Of a stretch of 57,008 nt of DNA, positions 26,024 to 34,695 are shown piece after piece (positions within the stretch are counted from its first letter, which is position 1; each line of letters opens with the position of its first letter). A program made the position numbers and the translations under genes. This stretch comes from an uncultured Coriobacteriaceae bacterium. GTDB taxonomy: Bacteria > Actinomycetota > Coriobacteriia > Coriobacteriales > Atopobiaceae. The DNA lies in contig CACYWP010000021.1 in assembly GCA_902778135.1 (NCBI GenBank), positions 1 through 57,008 on the forward strand, read 5' to 3'. Below the pieces are notes generated by a model. The model was not told the origin of the DNA and ran no database searches. It was given only the letters and a program-made list of their open reading frames with translations.

Positions 26024-27044
26024 CGGCCTTCCCTCCCCTCTTCGCGCGGCGACGCTCGGCCATGATGGCCTCTCCGCCCACCGGAATGTTGGGAGTCAGC
26101 TGGTCGATGTAGGGCACCAGCAGGTTCATGAACAGGATGGAGTAGGCGACACCCTCGTTGAGGTTGCCAAAGAATCGGATGAGGCAGGTGATGAGGCCGC
26201 ACCCGATGCCAAACACCAGCTTGCCGCGCTTGGTGGCGGGGCAGGTGCTGTAGTCGGTGGCCATGTAGATGGCACCCAGGATGAGGCCGCCCGAGAAGAC
26301 CTGCGCAAGCGGGTCGCGGCCTGCCAGCAGGCTGAGCACGGCGACGGTGCCGATGTAGGCCGTCGGGATGTGCCAGGTGATGACCGGGCGATAGAGCAGG
26401 AAGACCATGCCCAGAAGCAGCGCGGCGGCGCTGGTCTCGCCGAGCACGCCCGCATGCTGGCCGCAGAAGAGCTGGGCGATGGTGCTTGGGGATGCCGTTG
26501 GGGCCAGGGGCGTCGCCGAGCTCACCATGTCGACCGGGGCCGCCAGGGGAAGCACCCAGCTGGGCTGCACGAAGGTGGTCATGGCAACCGGGAAGGCCAC
26601 GGCCAGGAAGATGCGCCCCACGATGGCCGGGTTGGCGAAGTTCTTGCCGATGCCGCCAAAGAGCTCCTTGGTCATGATGATGGCGACGAAGGCGCCGACC
26701 ACCACCATGTACAGCGGCAGCGTGGACGGGACGTTGAAGGCCAGCAGCAGCCCCGTGACGGCCGCCGACAGGTCGTGGCAGGTGTTGGGCGTGTGGCGCA
26801 GCCGGCACCACAGGTACTCGAAGCCCACGCACGAGGCTATCGAGGTGGCTATCACCAGCAGCGCCTGCACCCCGAAGAACGCGATGGCCGCGACCGTCGC
26901 CGGCGCCAGGGCCACCAGCACGTCACGCATGATGATGTGCGTGGTGACGGCGCTGGAGATCTGCGGTGCGGGACGCAGGACCAGGGGGTTGTGGGCGGGA
27001 TTGTCCAAGTTGACCGTCTCCGCTTCCCTCTTGAAGAGAGCCAT
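26016..27044 (-). CDS. rnfD: Rnf complex membrane subunit RnfD
   Basis: 342 aa from the ATG at 27044, 2 bp after the rnfC stop; a longer in-frame reading lies inside rnfC and is not used. Multi-pass membrane protein with RnfD/NqrB landmarks: HIIMRDVLVALAPA, FGGIGKNFANPAIVGR, and DMVSSATPLAP, where the Thr corresponds to the covalent flavin site (usually SGATPL, here SSATPL). It carries electrons across the membrane with RnfG. Confidence 0.93.
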   Translation of the reverse strand: MALFKREAETVNLDNPAHNPLVLRPAPQISSAVTTHIIMRDVLVALAPATVAAIAFFGVQALLVIATSIASCVGFEYLWCRLRHTPNTCHDLSAAVTGLLLAFNVPSTLPLYMVVVGAFVAIIMTKELFGGIGKNFANPAIVGRIFLAVAFPVAMTTFVQPSWVLPLAAPVDMVSSATPLAPTASPSTIAQLFCGQHAGVLGETSAAALLLGMVFLLYRPVITWHIPTAYIGTVAVLSLLAGRDPLAQVFSGGLILGAIYMATDYSTCPATKRGKLVFGIGCGLITCLIRFFGNLNEGVAYSILFMNLLVPYIDQLTPNIPVGGEAIMAERRRAKRGGKADE

Positions 27045-27046
27045 GC

Positions 27047-28393
27047 CTATCGCCTCCCCTTCGCCTTGCGCTGCTCGGCGCGCAGCAGGGCGCGGGCGAG
27101 ATGCGTGGACTGGACCAGCGGCTGCTTGGAGGGACACACGTACGAGCAGGTGCCGCACTCCACGCAGAGGTCGGCCATCAGCTCGTCGAGCCGGGCCGTG
27201 TTGCGTGCGATATAGGCCTTGTGGATCTCGATGGGTGACAGCCGTATGGGACAGTTGTCGATGCAGCGGCTGCACTTGATGCAGGCCGTCTGCAGCGGGA
27301 CCACGGGGCCATTCACGCCAAAGGCCAGAAGGCCGCAGTTCTGACGCACCACGGGAACGTCGAGCTCCACCTGCGTGGTGCCCATCATGGGGCCACCGAT
27401 GATGACCTTGCGCGGTCCCGGGGCGCAGCCGCAGTACTCCAGGATCTCGGAGATGGGCGTGCCCACGTAGACCTCGAGGTTCTGGGGACGGGCGATCGCG
27501 TCGCCCATAACGGTGAGGCGCCGCTTGGTCAGCGGCATGCCCGTGCGCAGGTAGCGCCCGATCTCGCTCATGGTGGTGACGTTGTACAGCAGCGCGCCAA
27601 CGTCGGTGAGGTGGCCACCGCGCGGCACGGAGCGGCCGGTGACGTTACGTAGGATGACGCGGCTGGCCCCCTGCGGATAGCGCGCAGGCAGCTCGTAGAC
27701 GTCGATGCGCGGGTCGTCCGACGCCATCTGGCGCAACAGCTCGATGGCCTTGGGCTTGTTGTCCTCGATGCAGATGAGCGAGCGGGGCACGCCCGTGAAG
27801 TCGAGGCAGGCCTTGATGCCCTCGAGGATGGTGTCGGGATGCTCCATCATCTCGCGGTAGTCGGTCGAGAGGTACGGCTCGCACTCCGCGCCGTTGACCA
27901 GCCACGTGTCGATGCTGGACAGGTCGGTGTTCATCTTGGCCCAGGCGGGGAATCCCGCACCGCCCAAACCCACGATGCCGCTGTGCTTGAGGGCCTCGAC
28001 CAGGCTGGCGAAGTCGGTGACCTCGGGTCTTTGCACGGACTCGTGCATGATCTGCTCGCCGTCGGGCTCGATCACCACAGCCTCGTCCGACGATCCGTTC
28101 GAATAGTGCATCTGGCGAATCTCGCGGACGATGCCCGACACGGGCGAGTAGATGTCGCACGACAGGCGCGCATCGGAGTGGCCGACGAGCTGGCCCACCT
28201 CCACATGCTGCCTCCGCTTGACCTGCGGCACGCACGGTGCGCCTACATGCTGCTGCATGGGCAGCATGATCTTGCTGGGCAGCGGCATGCTGGTCGTCTC
28301 GAATTCTGCCGTCAGCTTGTCATGTGGGATGTGAATTCCCCTCAGCTCCACTGAGCGCGAGCGCGACAGTGCGCCACCCCCGAAGCGCAACAT
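27047..28393 (-). CDS. rnfC: Rnf complex NADH-interacting subunit RnfC
   Basis: 448 aa, RBS GGAGACGG. It is the first gene of the operon. The barrel-sandwich N-terminus (QHVGAPCVPQVKRRQHVEVG), the nucleotide-binding loop HSGIVGLGGAGFPAW and NGAECEPYLSTDYR are as in complex I 51-kDa-like proteins. Two ferredoxin motifs (CIKCSRCIDNCP and CVECGTCSYVCP) lie near the C-terminus. It exchanges electrons with NAD(H). The 5' leader carries a small hairpin (28420-28436) of unknown role. Confidence 0.94.
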   Translation of the reverse strand: MLRFGGGALSRSRSVELRGIHIPHDKLTAEFETTSMPLPSKIMLPMQQHVGAPCVPQVKRRQHVEVGQLVGHSDARLSCDIYSPVSGIVREIRQMHYSNGSSDEAVVIEPDGEQIMHESVQRPEVTDFASLVEALKHSGIVGLGGAGFPAWAKMNTDLSSIDTWLVNGAECEPYLSTDYREMMEHPDTILEGIKACLDFTGVPRSLICIEDNKPKAIELLRQMASDDPRIDVYELPARYPQGASRVILRNVTGRSVPRGGHLTDVGALLYNVTTMSEIGRYLRTGMPLTKRRLTVMGDAIARPQNLEVYVGTPISEILEYCGCAPGPRKVIIGGPMMGTTQVELDVPVVRQNCGLLAFGVNGPVVPLQTACIKCSRCIDNCPIRLSPIEIHKAYIARNTARLDELMADLCVECGTCSYVCPSKQPLVQSTHLARALLRAEQRKAKGRR

Positions 28394-28509
28394 ACCATCC
28401 GTCTCCTAGTTGTTGTGTTCCCGCACAGCCTGCGGGCTATATTGCGAATTGATTTCAGACTGTTCTATCTTAGCCACAAAACGCCATGTTGGCCACCGGA
28501 TGTAACAAT

Positions 28510-28786
28510 TTCGACCGTCTGGGACGGTTCTCCCCGGTCGAAACCCAACCATTCGACCATCTGGGACGGTTCTCTACGGTCGAAAGTGGCAAAGACAGCC
28601 AGCCTCTCGGGTTATGAGGCGACATGGTGACAGGCCGCTGTCCTGCGCATAGCCCGCACCAGACCCAGAATTCGACCGTGGAGAACCGTCCCAGATGGTC
28701 GAACCAGATGCCCCAAATGGTCGAACCGTGTGCGGTCCGCATCAGGTGCAGAATTCGACCGTGGAGAACCGTCCCAGATGGTCGAA
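28510..28786. repeat. Cluster of four 33-bp intergenic repeats (copies 4-7)
   Basis: Full copies lie at 28510-28542 (+), 28552-28584 (+), 28671-28703 (inverted) and 28754-28786 (inverted). A partial copy lies around 28705-28726. They match the copies at 22099-22229: 33 bp, ends TTCGACC and GGTCGAA, core CTGGGACGGTTCTC. The two + copies face the two inverted ones, so the whole block can fold back on itself. It fills most of the 468-bp gap between rnfC and the flavodiiron gene; no ORF with an RBS is seen there. Confidence 0.85.
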
Positions 28787-28803
28787 CGACGCGCGCCTAA
28801 GAA

Positions 28804-28834
28804 GTGGGGCAGGCCTCCCGGAGACCTGCCCCAC
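28804..28834 (-). terminator. Terminator hairpin of the flavodiiron gene
   Basis: GTGGGGCAGG (28804-28813) and CCTGCCCCAC (28825-28834) form a perfect 10-bp stem. On the minus strand TTCTT follows. It lies 27 bases after the stop at 28862. Confidence 0.7.
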
Positions 28835-28861
28835 CGTGGAATCGCACGAGATGCGCGGGCT

Positions 28862-30025
28862 CTAGAACTGGGCGACCAGCTCGTCGGCCAGCGCGTCGAT
28901 CTGGGCGCGCGAGGCGTCGTTGAGGGCACCCTTGATGGTCACGCCGTTCTCGGCGAACGTGATGCCCTTGCACTGCTCCATCATTGCGCGCATGCCCTTG
29001 GTGGCAGCCGGCATCCACGTGCCGTTCTCGACGAAGGCCACGGTGCGGTTCTGGAAGTCGTGGTCCACCAGGTGATGGATGAACGCGTGCATGGCCGGGA
29101 ACACGCCGCCGCAGTAGGTAGTGGTGGCCAGCACCAAATGCCCGTGGCGGAACGCGTCCTCGACGGCTTCGGCCTGGTCGTCGCGAGCGAGGTCGGTGAC
29201 CACCACGCGCGGGCAACCCTTCTCCTCGAGTGTCTTGGCCAGCAGCTCCACGGCCTCCTTGGTATGGCCGTACACGCTGGTATAGGCGATGACCACGCCC
29301 TCGGTCTCGACGCCATAGCTCGACCAGGTCTGGTACTGGCCGATGTAATGGTCCAGGTCCTCGGACAGGATGGGGCCGTGCAGCGGGCAGATGACCTCGA
29401 CGTCGAGCTGGGCGACCTTCTTCAGCGCGGCCTGGACGTTCTTGCCGAACTTGCCGACGATGCCGAAGTAGTAGCGACGGGCCTCGCAGTCCCAGTCCTC
29501 CTCGACGTCGAGCGCGCCGAACTTGCCGAAGGCGTCGGCAGTGAACAGCACCTTGTCGGCAGCGTCATAGGTGAAGATGACCTCGGGCCAGTGCACGTTG
29601 GGGGCGGTGACGAACCGCAGCTCCCTAGCGCCCAGGGACAGGGTGCTGCCCTCCTTGACGACCATGTTGTGGCCCTCGAACTTGGTGCCGAAGTAGTTGA
29701 GCATCATGTTGAAGGCACCCATGCTGGCCACGATCGTGGCCTCCGGATAGGCCTCCACGAAGGCCATGATGCTGGCGCTGTGGTCGGGCTCCATGTGCTG
29801 GACGATGAGGTAGTCGGGGGTACGGCCGTCGAGCGCGGCGGCGAGGTTGGCCAGCCACTCGTCGGTAAAGCCGCCGTCCACGCCATCCATGACCGCAACC
29901 TTCTCGTCCATGATGACGTAGGAGTTGTAGGCCATGCCATTGGGCACGATGTACTGGCCCTCGAAGAGGTCGAGCTGGTGGTCGTTGACGCCTATGTACA
30001 GGACGCCGTCTGCAATCTGTTGCAT
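28862..30025 (-). CDS. Flavodiiron protein (O2/NO reductase), FprA-like
   Basis: 387 aa from the ATG at 30025 (RBS GCGAGG), the normal size for a two-domain flavodiiron protein. The N-terminal metallo-beta-lactamase-like domain carries the diiron ligands in QHMEPDHSAS (HxExDH), NVHWPEVIF, DAFGKFGAL and CPLHGPI. The C-terminal flavodoxin domain binds FMN (AYTSVYGHTKEAV, TYCGGVFPAM). There is no fused rubredoxin. In strict anaerobes such enzymes reduce O2 to water or NO to N2O in the cytosol. The neighbouring rnf genes are on the same strand but separated by the repeat cluster, so a shared transcript is unlikely. Confidence 0.93.
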   Translation of the reverse strand: MQQIADGVLYIGVNDHQLDLFEGQYIVPNGMAYNSYVIMDEKVAVMDGVDGGFTDEWLANLAAALDGRTPDYLIVQHMEPDHSASIMAFVEAYPEATIVASMGAFNMMLNYFGTKFEGHNMVVKEGSTLSLGARELRFVTAPNVHWPEVIFTYDAADKVLFTADAFGKFGALDVEEDWDCEARRYYFGIVGKFGKNVQAALKKVAQLDVEVICPLHGPILSEDLDHYIGQYQTWSSYGVETEGVVIAYTSVYGHTKEAVELLAKTLEEKGCPRVVVTDLARDDQAEAVEDAFRHGHLVLATTTYCGGVFPAMHAFIHHLVDHDFQNRTVAFVENGTWMPAATKGMRAMMEQCKGITFAENGVTIKGALNDASRAQIDALADELVAQF

Positions 30026-30148
30026 GGTGCCTCGCTTTCCGTGAGAACGTCGCATCCCCCACAGCATACCCCACCCACGTGACAGGTATGCCCCTTCACC
30101 GCGTGCCACAGATATTGCGTGGATGGGCACGGCGGCCGGCCAAACCCG

Positions 30149-33100
30149 TCACGGCTTGATGAAGCTCTCCAGGGTCTCGAACAGGTTGTCCGGATCGACT
30201 GGCTTGCTCAAATGGGCATTGAGGCCCGCCTGCAGGCTGCGCTGCACGTCCTCGTCGAAGGCGTTGGCGGTCAGCGCGATGATGGGGATCTCGCGCGCAT
30301 CCTCCCGATTCATCGCACGGATGGCCCTCGTCGCCTCGAGGCCATCCATCTCGGGCATCCTCATGTCCATCAGGATCGCGTCGTAGTAACCAACCGGATG
30401 GTCGGCAAACTTGTCCACGGCAATCCGCCCGTTCTCCGCGAGGTCGACCTCCATGTCGCGCATCTCCAGCACCATGGACATGATCTCGGCGTTGACGACC
30501 ATGTCCTCGGCCAGCAGTATCCTGCGACCCGCAAGGTCCGCCTTCCTCTGCGTGCGACGCGCCACGATGCTCTTGCGTCGGGACGCGCTGCGGAACTCCT
30601 CGAGGACCGTCGCCGCGAACAGGGGCTTTGAGGCAAAGGCGTCGACGCCGGCGGCCATGGCCTCGTCCAGTATCTCGTCCCACCGGTAGGCGGTCAGGAT
30701 GATGATGGCCAGGTCATTGCCAACGATCTCGCGCATGCGCCTCGCGGTCTCCACGCCATCCATCTCCGGCATCTGCCAGTCCACGAGGATGAGGTCGTAC
30801 AGGTCGCGCCGCGCATGGTGCAGCCGCACCATCTCGACCGCCTCGACGCCCGAATGGGCAATCTCGCAGGCGATGCCCGCCTTCTCCAGCACGAGATGCG
30901 CGTGCTCGCAGGCGACGGGGTCGTCGTCCACCACGAGAACCTTCATCTCCTGCGGACGCAGCTCGTCCTCGTCCAGCTCGTCACCAGAATGCTCGGAGTC
31001 CATCAGCGTCACCGTGACGGAGATGGTCGTCCCCACGCCCTTCTCGCTCTCCACCTCGATGCCACCGTTCATCATCTCGACGATGCTCTTGGTGATGGCC
31101 ATGCCCAGGCCCGAGCTGCCGTACTTGCTGGTGGTGGACGAGTCCTCCTGGCTGAAGGTGTCGAAAATGTGGGGCAGGTAGTCCTTGCTCATGCCGATGC
31201 CGGTGTCCGCGATGACGAAGCGCAGCGTGGACTTGTTGTCGTAGCTCGCAAGCCGCTTGACCGTCAGCGAGACCTTGCCGCCCGTGGGCGTGAACTTGAC
31301 CGCGTTGCCCAGGATGTTGATGAGCACCTGGCGCAGCTTCATGTCGTCGCCGATGTAGTAGTCGTCCACGCGCCCCTCGATGCGGCACTGGTAGTCCAAG
31401 CCCTTGTCCTGGCACTGCCCGCTGAACATCGTGTTGATCGCCTCGAGCGTCCGGGGGAAGGAGAACTCCTCGTTGCGCAGCGTCAACCGGCCGCTCTCGA
31501 TGCGGGACATGTCGAGGATGTCGTTGATGAGATTGAGGAGGTGCTCTGCGGACGCCCCGATCTTCTCCAGGTAGTCTCGCGTGCGCGGCGGCGTCTCGGG
31601 GTCGTTGAGCGCGATGCTGTCCAGGCCGATGATGGCGTTCATCGGCGTGCGGATCTCGTGGCTCATGCTGGAGAGGAAGGCGGTCTTGGCCCTGTTCGCG
31701 TCCTGCGCCGCGGCGAGCGCCTGGGAGAGCGCCTCGTTCTGGGCGAAGGACCTGCGCGTCTCCTCGTCCACGTCGACGAAGCAGCCGCCGACGGAGTGCA
31801 CCAGGTGGTCGTCTCGGTCCTCGGGGTGACGGACGCCCGCGAAGCGGATCATCTCGTAGGAGTCCCGCCCGTGGCGATGCACCATGTAGCGATAGGAGAT
31901 GATCCGCGCCTCGGCCAGCCCGGCACGAATCGCGTCGGGCTGGATGAAGCTCAGGAACTCGTCGCGGTACTGTTCGGTGACGTACTGGTTGGCATAGGCG
32001 GTCACGGCCGCGAGGTACGGGAAGTGGTCGCCCTCCGCGAGCCCGTCGTCGATGTCCCCATGGGCCTGGTAGCAGACGCCATCGTCCTCGTCCAGCTCGA
32101 TGTAGTAGACGCTCCAGTAGTCCGCGGCAAGCGCCGTGATCAGCCTGTCCTGCTCGGCCTTCTGCCTCTCCTGCTCGAGGAGCTGGTCCTGCAGGGCAAT
32201 CCGCCGCTCGAGCTCCTCGTGGCGCGCACGGTTCTCGGCCTCGGCCGTCTCATGCGCCAAGGCCTCGCGGGAGGCCTTGCGGACCTGCACGATGATGACC
32301 CCGAACAGGCCCGCCAGCACAAGTGCCGTCAGGCCCGACTGCGCCAGGCTCCGTCGCACGATGCCATCGGTCACCGAGCCGATCTGGTCGCTGATGACGC
32401 TCTCGCGGATGAGGTACGTCAGCAGCCAGTCGGTCCCCTCGATGGGAACGTAGCTCAGCGTCTCGCGCGTTCCGTTGTAGGTGAACGACACCACGCCCCG
32501 CCTGCACTCGGCGAAGTCGGAGAGCAACCCATCGAGCGAATAGCCTTCCTCGTACTGGGCGTTGTGCATGGCGTCCAGCAGGTTGTCCTCGACGGCCAGG
32601 CCGCCCAGTACCGTGTTGCTCAGCGCCACGCCATCGTTGGTATAGATGTTGCAGAAGGTGGCCTCGGAGTCCTGGGAATGCATCGAGAGGCCCCGCAGCA
32701 TCACCTCCATGTCGATCTCCATGAAGCAGACCAGCAGCGTGTGCCCCTCGAAGGGGATGTGGTCCACGGGCACCGCGATGACGACCTTCTTGTCCTTGCT
32801 CCGGAGGTTCTTGACCGAGACCTCTGGCTCGCTGATCGTCTGGTAGTCGAATTGGTACTGGTCGATGTCGGTCTGGGTGCCCAGGGCGGTGTAGATCAGT
32901 CCCGTCTCGTCGACGAAGGCAAATCGCTCGAGGTTGAAGAGGCGCTTCATGCGCGCCTGATAGGCCATGAGGTGCTCCGCGTCGCTGAGGTCCTCCTCCG
33001 TCAGCAGGTCGATGGCGATGTTGATCACTTCGATGTTGTCGGCAAGGTTGTCCGCCACCACCTGCTCGCGACGCCCGGCCAGCTCGTCGAGGTAGAGCAG

Positions 33101-33241
33101 GCTGACCGACCGCACGGCCTGCTGGGTGTCGCGCTCGGCACTGTGGCCCAGCCAAATCGTCCCGAGAACGAGTATTGCCGCGATGGCGGCGGCGCCCACC
33201 ACAGCCAGCCACGCGATGCCGTCGCTCCTTCTCTTTTCCAA
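30149..33241 (-). CDS. Hybrid sensor histidine kinase with two receiver domains
   Basis: 1030 aa from a TTG at 33241 preceded by RBS AAGGGACG; an in-frame GTG at 33445 would put 68 odd residues before the first membrane helix. Order: membrane helix (IAWLAVVGAAAIAAILVLGT), an extracellular Cache-like sensor of about 270 residues, a second helix (LTALVLAGLFGVIIVQV), a coiled coil, and a PAS-like region. HisKA follows with the phosphorylatable His in MSHEIRTPMNAIIG, then HATPase (LGNAVKFTPTGG, DTGIGMS, GSSGLGMAI). Two receivers follow (VDDDP...LVDWQMPEMDG and AEDMVVNA...LMDMRMPEMDG). There is no HPt domain, so the phosphoryl group must leave through a separate protein. Ligand and targets are unknown. 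Confidence 0.9.
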   Translation of the reverse strand: MEKRRSDGIAWLAVVGAAAIAAILVLGTIWLGHSAERDTQQAVRSVSLLYLDELAGRREQVVADNLADNIEVINIAIDLLTEEDLSDAEHLMAYQARMKRLFNLERFAFVDETGLIYTALGTQTDIDQYQFDYQTISEPEVSVKNLRSKDKKVVIAVPVDHIPFEGHTLLVCFMEIDMEVMLRGLSMHSQDSEATFCNIYTNDGVALSNTVLGGLAVEDNLLDAMHNAQYEEGYSLDGLLSDFAECRRGVVSFTYNGTRETLSYVPIEGTDWLLTYLIRESVISDQIGSVTDGIVRRSLAQSGLTALVLAGLFGVIIVQVRKASREALAHETAEAENRARHEELERRIALQDQLLEQERQKAEQDRLITALAADYWSVYYIELDEDDGVCYQAHGDIDDGLAEGDHFPYLAAVTAYANQYVTEQYRDEFLSFIQPDAIRAGLAEARIISYRYMVHRHGRDSYEMIRFAGVRHPEDRDDHLVHSVGGCFVDVDEETRRSFAQNEALSQALAAAQDANRAKTAFLSSMSHEIRTPMNAIIGLDSIALNDPETPPRTRDYLEKIGASAEHLLNLINDILDMSRIESGRLTLRNEEFSFPRTLEAINTMFSGQCQDKGLDYQCRIEGRVDDYYIGDDMKLRQVLINILGNAVKFTPTGGKVSLTVKRLASYDNKSTLRFVIADTGIGMSKDYLPHIFDTFSQEDSSTTSKYGSSGLGMAITKSIVEMMNGGIEVESEKGVGTTISVTVTLMDSEHSGDELDEDELRPQEMKVLVVDDDPVACEHAHLVLEKAGIACEIAHSGVEAVEMVRLHHARRDLYDLILVDWQMPEMDGVETARRMREIVGNDLAIIILTAYRWDEILDEAMAAGVDAFASKPLFAATVLEEFRSASRRKSIVARRTQRKADLAGRRILLAEDMVVNAEIMSMVLEMRDMEVDLAENGRIAVDKFADHPVGYYDAILMDMRMPEMDGLEATRAIRAMNREDAREIPIIALTANAFDEDVQRSLQAGLNAHLSKPVDPDNLFETLESFIKP

Positions 33242-33517
33242 AGTCGTCCCTTTTCGCCGTCTCCCAGAAGCGCATGTCCGGGTCACAAGGAATGGGAGGG
33301 TGCACAGGCCCGGCGCTGTCCATATTGCCACGATTATGGCATACCGACCCAACGGCCTCGGCGAGGCGAGGCGCAACAAGGCGCGCTCTCGGGTAAGCGT
33401 CCCTTGACGTGCCGTAGGAGCGGGTTCGTCGGCTGTCCTCGACACCCAGCGGACCCATCCCGTGACGGGCGTAGTACCATGAGGCGCAATGGCACCGACA
33501 CACCAAAGGGGGCACCC

Positions 33518-34012
33518 ATGGACGTTCAGTCAGCAGCATCGCAGCTCATCAAGGCACTCGGCAGCAACCCCGACCTCGTCTCGCAGTTCGCGCAGCACCC
33601 CTACTCCACCACTGCCAAGGTCACCGGCACCGACGAGCGCATCTCGCAGAAGGACATGAGCCGCATCATCACGCAGGTTGCCGCGCAGGCGAACGGCCAG
33701 CAGCTGGGGGCGGGCGACACCAAGAGCCTGGCGTCCGCACTCATGGGCCAGAGCGGGAACAGCGTGCACCAGTTGGCGGGTGCGCTCTTTGGCGGCGGCG
33801 CGCAGCAGGCCGGCGCGGGCAACGCTGGTGGGTTCGACCTGTCCGGCGTGCTCGGTGCGCTTGGAGGCACCCAGGGCACCCAACCGTCGGGAGCCCCCTC
33901 CATGGCCGAGATCGCCGCGAAGTCCATCGCTGGAGGCCTCGCCGCACGGGGCATGGCAGCGCTCATCACCGGTGCCATGGCAGCTGGCAAGAAGAACGGC
34001 GCAGGCAAGTAG
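33518..34012 (+). CDS. Gly/Ala-rich small protein of unknown function
   Basis: 164 aa from the ATG at 33518 (RBS AAAGGGGG). An N-terminal helical part (AASQLIKALGSNPDLVSQF) is followed by a Gln/Gly/Ala-rich middle with GGG repeats. A C-terminal helix (IAAKSIAGGLAARGMAALIT) might associate with membrane. The layout recalls YidB/DUF937-like proteins, but the match is too weak to name it. It is divergent from the histidine kinase, 276 bp away; that gap contains no clear promoter that I can point to. Confidence 0.65.
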   Translation: MDVQSAASQLIKALGSNPDLVSQFAQHPYSTTAKVTGTDERISQKDMSRIITQVAAQANGQQLGAGDTKSLASALMGQSGNSVHQLAGALFGGGAQQAGAGNAGGFDLSGVLGALGGTQGTQPSGAPSMAEIAAKSIAGGLAARGMAALITGAMAAGKKNGAGK

Positions 34013-34090
34013 GGGCACCGGACGCATCGTCCCGAACGGACCCGCTGGCACCCCTCCGCCATCTGCGTCACAGCCACCCGTCCCAGAGCA

Positions 34091-34113
34091 GGCCATAACA
34101 GTTCGTTATGGCC
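34091..34113 (+). promoter_or_regulatory. Perfect 9-bp inverted repeat, candidate operator
   Basis: GGCCATAAC (34091-34099) and GTTATGGCC (34105-34113) are perfect inverted repeats with a 5-base centre. They lie about 95 bases upstream of the gene at 34207, in a 194-bp gap that contains no other structure. No protein can be assigned to it. Confidence 0.4.
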
Positions 34114-34206
34114 ACGTAACGGCACGCGCGAGGGCATACTCGTTGTCGTCGGCAGGGCGGACGCCCTGCGAGAGACAGGGTTTGCGCTTGAAGGGAGCGT
34201 GCCACC

Positions 34207-34605
34207 ATGGATGACATCAAGAACGAGGCTCTGGCAGCCGAGCAGATGATCGAGCAGATCGAGAAGAACCAGGCCGAGAAGGCCTTGCACAAGGAGGAGC
34301 TGGCCGAGGAGGTCGCAGAGGCCAAGGCACATGCGCAGGAGGTCGCCAGCCATGTGGCCGCCGGCGCCGTCGCAGATGCCCGCGTGAGCGAGCCCGTCAC
34401 CAGCGACCCCGCGTTCGACCCCACCGCAGAGGCCGAGGCCGGAGCGCGCATGATCGACTCCCTGCTTGCCAAGAAGGCTGACAAGCAGGCCGAGCGCGCC
34501 GCCAAGCATCTCCGTGAGGTCGAGACGCTGGACGAGCAGATCCTCGACGAGGTTGAGGCCGCAGCCAAGGTCACCGACTACGTGAAGGGCAGCGCAAGCC
34601 TCTAG
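34207..34605 (+). CDS. Acidic coiled-coil protein of unknown function
   Basis: 132 aa, RBS GAAGGGAG. Almost entirely helical and rich in Glu, Ala and Lys (QMIEQIEKNQAEKALHKEE; VETLDEQILDEVEAAAKV). There is no signal peptide or membrane segment, so it is probably cytosolic. It is followed by a strong terminator and preceded by an inverted repeat. No family is recognised. Confidence 0.7.
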   Translation: MDDIKNEALAAEQMIEQIEKNQAEKALHKEELAEEVAEAKAHAQEVASHVAAGAVADARVSEPVTSDPAFDPTAEAEAGARMIDSLLAKKADKQAERAAKHLREVETLDEQILDEVEAAAKVTDYVKGSASL

Positions 34606-34626
34606 GCATTCTCACCATAGGCATGT

Positions 34627-34673
34627 CGGGACCCCGGCAGTCGCTCGACGAACGACTGCCGGGGTCCCGTTTC
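34627..34673 (+). terminator. Strong terminator after the coiled-coil gene
   Basis: 34627-34643 and 34653-34669 form a perfect 17-bp stem (CGGGACCCCGGCAGTCG) followed by TTTC. It lies between convergent genes and may also end the LysR transcript. Confidence 0.85.
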
Positions 34674-34695
34674 GCCTGTCGAACTCACCTGCCCC

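Noticed and set aside
22099..28786. CRISPR array
   Set aside because: The 33-bp repeats are few, in both orientations and irregularly spaced, with terminal inverted repeats and no spacers of uniform length.
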